Below, piece after piece: positions 58,971 through 64,000 of a DNA stretch of 64,000 bases (position 1 is its first letter; each line of letters starts with the position of its first letter). Under the pieces are notes generated by a model. That model searched no databases and was not told the DNA's origin. It worked only from the letters and a program-made list of their open reading frames with translations. Origin of the DNA: Pseudomonas gingeri (GTDB taxonomy: Bacteria > Pseudomonadota > Gammaproteobacteria > Pseudomonadales > Pseudomonadaceae). A program made the translations under genes and the position numbers. The DNA lies in assembly GCF_013386165.1 (NCBI RefSeq), contig NZ_JACAOS010000003.1, positions 538,343-602,342 on the forward strand. The letters are read 5' to 3'.

Positions 58971-60227
58971 TTACAGCGGGATGTTCAGGCGATGGGCGAC
59001 CACGTCAAGGAGCACCTTGGCGCCCTTGATCAGTTGCTCATCATCGGTGTGTTCGCGCGGGTTGTGGCTGATACCGTCGCGACTGGGCACGAAGATCATC
59101 GCCGACGGCGCCATCCGCGCGATCATCTGCGCGTCATGGCCCGCGCCTGAGGTCATGCGCATGTGGCTATAGCCGAAGTGTTTGGCCGAGGCTTCTATTT
59201 CGTCGGCCAGGCCCGCGTCGAATACCACCGGCTGGAAGCGCACCAGTTGCGTCGTGCTGATCTGCACGCCCTCAGCTTCCGAGATCCGTGCAAGGAACCG
59301 GGAAAGCCGCTGCTCAGCGTTCGCCAGCCGTGTTTCATCGGGGTCGCGCAGGTCCACGGTGAAGCTGGCCTTGCGCGGTATGACGTTGATCACATTCGGT
59401 TCGAAATTCATGCACCCGACGGTGGCGAGGGTGGTGCTGTTCGAGTCCATGGCGATCCTGCGCAGTTCAGTCACCACCGCACTGGCCACGTAGCCGGCGT
59501 CATGGCGCAAGCGGGTTGGGGTGGTGCCCGCGTGGTTGGCATTGCCCTGCACGGTCACTTGTTGCCAGGAGATCCCCTGGAGGTTTTCCACCACGCCGAT
59601 CAAGGTGTTCTCGGCTTCCAGGAGCGGGCCTTGCTCGATGTGCAGCTCCAGGTATTCGTGGGGGACAATGGCACCCGGCTGCAGCGTGCCGGCGTAGCCG
59701 ATGCGTTCCAGTTCATCGGCGAGGCGCGTACCGTCGGTACCGATAGTGGCCAGGGCCTCTTCGACCGACATTCCCCCCGCATACACCAGCGAACCCATCA
59801 TATCCGGTTGATAGCGGACGCCTTCTTCATTGGTAAAGGCGCTGATGACAATGGCCCGCGCCGGCCGTACGCCGGCCTCGCGGAAGGCCCGGGCGACAGC
59901 GAGGCCCGCCAATACGCCATAACAACCATCCAGTGCGCCGGCATTGGTCACCGTGTCGATGTGCGAGCCGATCATCAGTGGCGCTTTTTCGGCTTGATCG
60001 TCAGCAGGGTGCAGCGTGCCGAAGAGATTGCCGATGCGATCGACCTGAATCTCCAGATCCAGCTCTTGCATCCAGGCCACCAGTTGATCCCGCGCGGATT
60101 TGTCGGCGTCGGTCAGCGCAATCCGGGTACGCCCTCCATTCAGCGGGTCAGCACCCAGTTCACCCAAGGTACGGATCTGCTGAAGCAGGATTTCGCCATT
60201 CAGGCGAAGATCGGAAAAGGTGCTCAT
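58971..60227 (-). CDS. M20-family amidohydrolase (allantoate/N-carbamoyl amino acid hydrolase type)
   Basis: A 418-residue zinc-dependent amidase/carbamoylase. Metal and catalytic blocks are complete: MIGSHIDTVTNAGALDGCYGVLAGL (His, Asp), VISAFTNEEGVRYQPDMMGS (Glu-Glu), YLELHIEQGPLLEAENTLIGVV (His), QVTVQGNANHAGTTPTRLRHDA and MTSGAGHDAQMIARMAPSAMIFVPS (His). Relatives hydrolyse N-carbamoyl-amino acids, allantoate or ureidoglycine. GGAGAG lies before the ATG. With dpaL downstream, a carbamoylated or acylated diaminopropionate is a possible substrate; this is inference. The divergent Lrp gene starts 166 bp away. Confidence 0.88.
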   Translation of the reverse strand: MSTFSDLRLNGEILLQQIRTLGELGADPLNGGRTRIALTDADKSARDQLVAWMQELDLEIQVDRIGNLFGTLHPADDQAEKAPLMIGSHIDTVTNAGALDGCYGVLAGLAVARAFREAGVRPARAIVISAFTNEEGVRYQPDMMGSLVYAGGMSVEEALATIGTDGTRLADELERIGYAGTLQPGAIVPHEYLELHIEQGPLLEAENTLIGVVENLQGISWQQVTVQGNANHAGTTPTRLRHDAGYVASAVVTELRRIAMDSNSTTLATVGCMNFEPNVINVIPRKASFTVDLRDPDETRLANAEQRLSRFLARISEAEGVQISTTQLVRFQPVVFDAGLADEIEASAKHFGYSHMRMTSGAGHDAQMIARMAPSAMIFVPSRDGISHNPREHTDDEQLIKGAKVLLDVVAHRLNIPL

Positions 60228-60392
60228 AGGGCTCTCCGTGCGGTGGGCAGTCCGGCCTGTTCTTGGCTGGGCTGTGTTGGGTGGCTAAATCTTATTTCAA
60301 CACTGCGCACTTATTACTTGATTTTCGACGCTTAAATGAATTTTTATTCCACTTTCATCGCCGCTTGCGTTTGTCCCTTTAAAGAGCCCGCC

Positions 60393-60860
60393 ATGAGCCT
60401 TGATCCTTTCGACTTAGCCCTGCTCGAAGCCATCCAGCAGGATGCCACCACCTCCCAGCAGGACCTCGGTGCCCGGATAAACCTGTCGCCCGCGGCGGTG
60501 AATCGGCGCTTGAAAAAACTCAATACCGATGGCGTCGTGCGCAAGACCGTCGCGTTGGTGGACCCGGTGCGCCTGGGTTACGGGCTGACGGTCATCGCGG
60601 CGGTGGAGGTGGAGAATGAGCGCCTGGATCTGCTGGATGCCATGAAGCGCACCTTCCTGGCCTGTCCGCAGGTCCAGCAGTGCTACTACGTGGCGGGCGA
60701 ATGTGATTTCGTGCTGATCCTGGCGGTAAGGAACATGGAGCAATACACCGACCTGACGCGGACGCTGTTTTTCGAGAGTAACAACGTCAAGCGCTTCAAG
60801 ACCCTGGTCTCGATGGGTAACGTCAAGGTCGGGCTTGAGGTGCCGGCAGTCACCGAGTAG
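60393..60860 (+). CDS. Lrp/AsnC-family transcriptional regulator
   Basis: A 155-residue feast/famine regulator. The HTH is at about residues 5-50 (LDPFDLALLEAIQQDATTSQQDLGARINLSPAAVNRRLKKLNTDGVV), and the RAM ligand-binding domain follows (LTVIAAVEVENERLDLLDAMK, CYYVAGECDFVLILAVRNMEQYTDLTR). The ATG at 60393 is chosen; the frame runs back to 60336. It is divergent from the amidohydrolase/dpaL genes, its likely target. The effector is probably an amino acid such as 2,3-diaminopropionate. Confidence 0.92.
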   Translation: MSLDPFDLALLEAIQQDATTSQQDLGARINLSPAAVNRRLKKLNTDGVVRKTVALVDPVRLGYGLTVIAAVEVENERLDLLDAMKRTFLACPQVQQCYYVAGECDFVLILAVRNMEQYTDLTRTLFFESNNVKRFKTLVSMGNVKVGLEVPAVTE

Positions 60861-60872
60861 CGCTATTGCGCC

Positions 60873-61730
60873 CTACAACCCCTGGCTGCTGCGAATCAGG
60901 TCGTAGGCCCGACGCACCAAGGGGTTCACCGTGTTGGGCCGGATCCACAGGTGATAGGTCACATCCGGCAGGCGCGGCAAGCCGTCGTTCTCCCCCAGCA
61001 CCCGCATGTCCGGCCCCAGCAGTTCCATGCTGCGGGGCGTGACCCCGAGCCCGGCGCGAATCGCCGCCTTGATGCCGATCAGGTTCGAGGCCAGGTACGC
61101 CTGGCGCCAGGCAATCCCCGCACGCTCCAGCGCCTCCATGGCATAGCGGCGGTAGATGCTCGGTTCTTCCACCAGAATCAGCGGCAGCGGTTCGCTGGGG
61201 ACGTGGATGTACTGTGCCGAGCAGATCCACCACACCGGTGAAGTGCGCAGGGCAAAGCCTTGCAGGCGCGAGTCCTCGCGGGTGGAAATGACCATGTCGA
61301 TCTTGCCGCGGTGCAGGTCTTCCATCAGGTAAGGGCTGCGGCCCACATCGATTTCCAGGCGCAAGCGTGGCGCCGAACGGGCGATATGGCTGAGGATCGG
61401 CGGCAGGATGGTGTCGGCGATATCGTGGGGTGAACCGATGCGCAGCACACCACTCAGGTGGCTTTCCTGCAGCGAGTTCAGGGCTTCGTCATTCAGCAAC
61501 AGCAGTTGCCGGGCGTGGCGCAGCAACTGTCGCCCAGGCTCGGTGAGCTGTTTCTGTCGGCCCTGTTTCTGGAACAGACCGACGCCGACCTGTTGCTCCA
61601 GGCGTTGCATCTGTTGGGTCACGGACGATTGCGTGCGCGCCAGGTGCTGGCCGGCTTCGGCAAAGCTGTGGTGATCCACCACCGCGACGAAGGTGCGCAG
61701 CAGTTCCAGATCCAGGGTCGGGGAGGGCAT
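60873..61730 (-). CDS. LysR-family transcriptional regulator
   Basis: A 285-residue LysR protein: LELLRTFVAVVDHHSFAEAGQHLARTQSSVTQQMQRLEQQVGVGLFQKQGRQKQLT forms the HTH, and GVLRIGSPHDIADTILPPILSHIARSAPRLRLEI starts the effector domain. It is convergent with the Lrp gene and divergent from the tandem binding-protein genes, whose regulator it probably is; an inverted repeat lies between. Confidence 0.9.
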   Translation of the reverse strand: MPSPTLDLELLRTFVAVVDHHSFAEAGQHLARTQSSVTQQMQRLEQQVGVGLFQKQGRQKQLTEPGRQLLRHARQLLLLNDEALNSLQESHLSGVLRIGSPHDIADTILPPILSHIARSAPRLRLEIDVGRSPYLMEDLHRGKIDMVISTREDSRLQGFALRTSPVWWICSAQYIHVPSEPLPLILVEEPSIYRRYAMEALERAGIAWRQAYLASNLIGIKAAIRAGLGVTPRSMELLGPDMRVLGENDGLPRLPDVTYHLWIRPNTVNPLVRRAYDLIRSSQGL

Positions 61731-61833
61731 GGCTGTTCGAATTCATATCAAGGGCGTTCGCCAATAGATTACAGATCCTGATGTATTTGGCGAGTTTAAA
61801 ATCCTTGGAACGCTGAAAGCCCCAGTAAATAGG

Positions 61834-61865
61834 GGTTATGCCATTTTTCTCAAAAGCTCATAACC
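61834..61865. promoter_or_regulatory. Inverted repeat between LysR gene and tandem binding proteins
   Basis: GGTTATG (61834-61840) and CATAACC (61859-61865) are perfect 7-bp inverted repeats 18 bp apart, with GTTATAAC a few bases later (61871-61878). This may form part of the LysR binding region in the 242-bp divergent gap, which otherwise shows no gene. Confidence 0.4.
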
Positions 61866-61972
61866 AGAAAGTTATAACAATATTAGATATTTGAATTTCC
61901 GTTCGTCGATGGCGCTCCCTAGCATGCAGGGCAACAAGGTCGGGATACGCCGATTGCCATCGAGGGATAGTC

Positions 61973-62806
61973 ATGTCGTTCAAGCGCACACCGGGCCAAC
62001 GCCTGCTTCCTGCTTTTATCGGCGCCGTGCTGGCGTTGGGGGCGGTGGGCGCGGCCCAGGCCGACGCCACCCTGGACAAGATCGAGCAGCGTCACACATT
62101 GGTGGTCGGTGTGCTGCTGTCCGGTGGGCCGTTCGGTTCCATCGATCCGTCGACCCAGGCGCCGAAGGGCCTCAATGTCGACCTGGCCAATGCCCTGGGC
62201 AAGGACCTGAAGGTCGATGTCGAACTGGTGCCGGTGCTGCCGGCCAACCGCGTGCAATTCCTGCAACAGGGCAAGGTCGACCTGCTGATCGCCAATATGG
62301 AGTGGACGCCGGAGCGTGACACCCAATTGGGCCATGTGCCGACGCCGTTCTACAAGGTCGGCGGTACCGCGGCGGTGTTGAAGAGCAGCAAGATCACCCG
62401 CTGGGAAGACCTCAAGGGGCAGCCGGTGTGCACCTCCCAAGGCAGCAGCTACGTCAAGCCGCTGAGCGAGTTGGGTGCCCAGTTGAAAGCGTTCAAGAGT
62501 TCGTCGGAGTCGCTGCTGGCGCTGCGCGGCAACAACTGTGTGGCGGCGGTCCACGATGCGACGCTGATCAATCCGCTGCTGTCGGGCAATCCGGAGTGGC
62601 AGGACTATCGCGCGATCACCCCGGAGTTGAATCCGGCGCCGTCGGTGATCTGGACCCGCCAGGGTCAAGTCGACACCCAGAAGCGTCTGGACACGGTGGT
62701 CCAGGGCCTGCACCGCAGCGGTTGGCTGATCGAGGCCGAGAGCCGTAACCAGATCAGTCCGAAGTCGCCGGCACTGGTGGAATTGCATAACCAGTTCAAG
62801 GGTTGA
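61973..62806 (+). CDS. Periplasmic amino-acid-binding protein (SBP_bac_3), first of a tandem pair
   Basis: A 277-residue solute-binding protein of family 3 (polar amino acid type). The signal peptide is LLPAFIGAVLALGAVGAAQA. Then ATLDKIEQRHTLVVGVLLSGGPFGSID, the lobe motif KGLNVDLANALGKDLKVDVELVPVLPANRVQFLQQGKVDLLIANMEWTPER, and RWEDLKGQPVCTSQGSSY. It is clearly homologous to the next gene, including at the DNA level around the QFLQQGKVD block, so the pair arose by duplication. No permease or ATPase is visible in the window. The ligand is unknown. Confidence 0.9.
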   Translation: MSFKRTPGQRLLPAFIGAVLALGAVGAAQADATLDKIEQRHTLVVGVLLSGGPFGSIDPSTQAPKGLNVDLANALGKDLKVDVELVPVLPANRVQFLQQGKVDLLIANMEWTPERDTQLGHVPTPFYKVGGTAAVLKSSKITRWEDLKGQPVCTSQGSSYVKPLSELGAQLKAFKSSSESLLALRGNNCVAAVHDATLINPLLSGNPEWQDYRAITPELNPAPSVIWTRQGQVDTQKRLDTVVQGLHRSGWLIEAESRNQISPKSPALVELHNQFKG

Positions 62807-62834
62807 TCGCCCGACCTCTTTAAGGATACCCCCA

Positions 62835-63656
62835 ATGTTCAAGTACTTGCCCCTGGCCCTGGCGCTCTTCGCCAGCCTGGCCCAGGCCGATGCCACCCTC
62901 GACAAGATCCAGTCGCGGCACAAGATCAGTATCGGCGTGATCCTCAGTGGCCCGCCGTTCGGCACCATCGATCCAGCCACCGGCGCCCACCAGGGCTACA
63001 ACGTCGAACTCGCCAAGGGCCTGGCCCAGCGCCTGGGCGTGGAGCTGGAGAGCGTCTCGGTGTTGGCGCCCAACCGCGTGCAGTTCCTGCAACAGGGCAA
63101 GGTCGACGCGCTGATCGCCAATATGCAGTTCACCGAAGAACGCGCCGAGATCCTCGACTACGTGCCCACGCCTTACGAAGAAGTTGGCGGCGCCGCGCTG
63201 ATCCGCAAGGGCGCCGGCATCACCCGTTGGGAAGACCTCAAGGGCAAGCCGGTCTGCGTCTCCCAGGGCAGCAACTTCACCAAGCCGCTGCAGGAAATCT
63301 ATGGCGCGCAGATCAAGGCCTTCCGCAGCCAGGCCGAATCCCTGCTGTCCCTGCGCGGCAATGGCTGCGTGGCGGCAGTTCATGTCAGCCCGACCATGCA
63401 CAGCCTGCTCGACGAGACGGAATGGTCCGGCTATGAGATTCCACTGCCTGGCGATCTGATTCCGTCCCGCTCGGTGATCTGGGTACGCAAGGGCGAAAAG
63501 GATGTGCAGGCCCGTCTCGACGCGATTGTCCGCGACTGGCACCGCAGCGGTTGGCTGATAGAACTGGGCAAGCGCACCGGCATGCCGCCGTCCCAGGCAC
63601 TGTTGCAGCTGCATGAGCAGTTCAAGGATGCGGCTCCACTGGCGCAGCTGCCATGA
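62835..63656 (+). CDS. Periplasmic amino-acid-binding protein (SBP_bac_3), second of the pair
   Basis: A 273-residue homologue of the preceding gene. The signal peptide is FKYLPLALALFASLAQA. Blocks are ATLDKIQSRHKISIGVILSGPPFGTID, YNVELAKGLAQRLGVELESVSVLAPNRVQFLQQGKVDALIANMQFTEER and RWEDLKGKPVCVSQGSNF. It differs from its neighbour in the ligand-cleft region (for example PSRSVIWVRKG versus APSVIWTRQG), so it may bind a different ligand. Its TGA overlaps the ATG of the FAD oxidase gene (ATGA), indicating translational coupling and joint function. Confidence 0.9.
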   Translation: MFKYLPLALALFASLAQADATLDKIQSRHKISIGVILSGPPFGTIDPATGAHQGYNVELAKGLAQRLGVELESVSVLAPNRVQFLQQGKVDALIANMQFTEERAEILDYVPTPYEEVGGAALIRKGAGITRWEDLKGKPVCVSQGSNFTKPLQEIYGAQIKAFRSQAESLLSLRGNGCVAAVHVSPTMHSLLDETEWSGYEIPLPGDLIPSRSVIWVRKGEKDVQARLDAIVRDWHRSGWLIELGKRTGMPPSQALLQLHEQFKDAAPLAQLP

Positions 63657-64000
63657 GTGGGTTGTTCGCGCAGTTGCAACAATTGCTGGGCGCCGCCCAT
63701 GTCCAGGATTCCACGGCCGGGAGCGGGTTTCTCAGCGACAAGCACCGGGTCTACCATGGCCGGGTCGTGGCGGTGGTGCATCCGGCCAGCACCGAGGAAG
63801 TCGCTGCCGTGGTCAGGGTCTGTGCCCATCACGGCGCGCCGCTGGTGGTGCAGGGTGGCAATACCGGCCTGATGGGCGCGGCCACTCCGGATGACAGCGG
63901 CAACAGCGTGCTGGTGCTGCTCGACCGCATGAACCGCATCCGCCAGATCGATACCGACAACGACACGGTTACCGTCGAGGCCGGGTGCATCCTGCAGAAT
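63653..64000 (+). CDS. FAD-linked oxidase (FAD_binding_4/D-2-hydroxyacid dehydrogenase type), truncated by window edge
   Basis: The first 116 codons of an FAD-binding oxidoreductase of the D-lactate dehydrogenase/glycolate oxidase GlcD type. HPASTEEVAAVVRVCAHHGAPLVVQGGNTGLMGAATPDD is the PCMH-type FAD-binding signature (QGGNTGLMG contacts the pyrophosphate), and DTDNDTVTVEAGCILQN begins the next block. The substrate is probably a D-2-hydroxy acid or a D-amino acid. It overlaps the second binding-protein gene by 4 bp, so uptake of its substrate by these proteins is a reasonable inference. The gene continues past the right edge. Confidence 0.88.
   Translation, partial: MSGLFAQLQQLLGAAHVQDSTAGSGFLSDKHRVYHGRVVAVVHPASTEEVAAVVRVCAHHGAPLVVQGGNTGLMGAATPDDSGNSVLVLLDRMNRIRQIDTDNDTVTVEAGCILQN

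Overview
The window looks like chromosomal DNA of a fluorescent Pseudomonas (P. fluorescens complex). The DNA is GC-rich. The gene set (aguA/aguB, pobA with an AraC-type regulator, pcaHG, reverse transsulfuration pair, FadL, GlxA-type AraC regulators) and two Pseudomonas-type REP doublets support this. No tRNA, rRNA, complete insertion sequence, prophage or CRISPR array was seen. The species call is inference from gene content.

Layout. 1-4.3 kb: end of a membrane protein, a secreted GH6 glycosidase, and a leftward three-gene sugar/polyol operon (Gfo/Idh/MocA dehydrogenase, sugar isomerase-like TIM barrel, orphan periplasmic binding protein). This operon has a canonical sigma-54 promoter and a doubled palindrome facing a divergent sigma-54 activator (4.3-6.3 kb). 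6.3-11 kb: NhaA antiporter, ClC channel and a chemoreceptor. 11-12.2 kb: accessory pocket with a REP doublet nested inside a 44-bp inverted repeat, a DUF3077-type gene coupled to a 22-codon ORF behind a highly structured leader RNA, and the broken 3' end of a second copy. 12.2-13.8 kb: AT-richer AraC/Rid pair abutting that remnant. 14-22.6 kb: cytochrome b561, VOC protein, three LysR or dehydrogenase units, FadL porin, LtrA. 22.6-28 kb: agmatine-to-putrescine operon with a binding protein, LysR regulator and a second, Tat-exported agmatine deiminase homologue. 28-30 kb: acetyltransferase, membrane protein, SDR.

30-37 kb is a 4-hydroxybenzoate/protocatechuate locus: pobA and its AraC regulator diverge, followed by pcaH-pcaG-transporter-pcaB-pcaC with no pcaD. 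37-43 kb: secreted hydrolase, amidase, small membrane protein, cystathionine gamma-lyase and beta-synthase. 43-46 kb: LprI-domain protein followed by a rhomboid protease gene with an apparent -1 frameshift. 46-49 kb: two divergent L,D-transpeptidases. 49-54.8 kb: regulators paired with enzymes (GlxA-type AraC, thioesterase, EcsC, AraC/threonine-dehydratase-like, XRE/NAD-dependent epimerase). 54.9-56 kb: a ParD-like protein translationally coupled to a second-type methionine aminopeptidase. 56-64 kb: diguanylate cyclase, diaminopropionate ammonia-lyase with an M20 amidohydrolase and Lrp regulator, and a LysR-controlled pair of tandem binding proteins leading into a truncated FAD-linked oxidase.

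The signals judged most worth following are the DUF3077 leader RNA, the ParD-like/MetAP pair, the sigma-54 sugar operon, the exported agmatine deiminase homologue and the pca cluster lacking pcaD. All family assignments are from reading motifs; no database search was possible.
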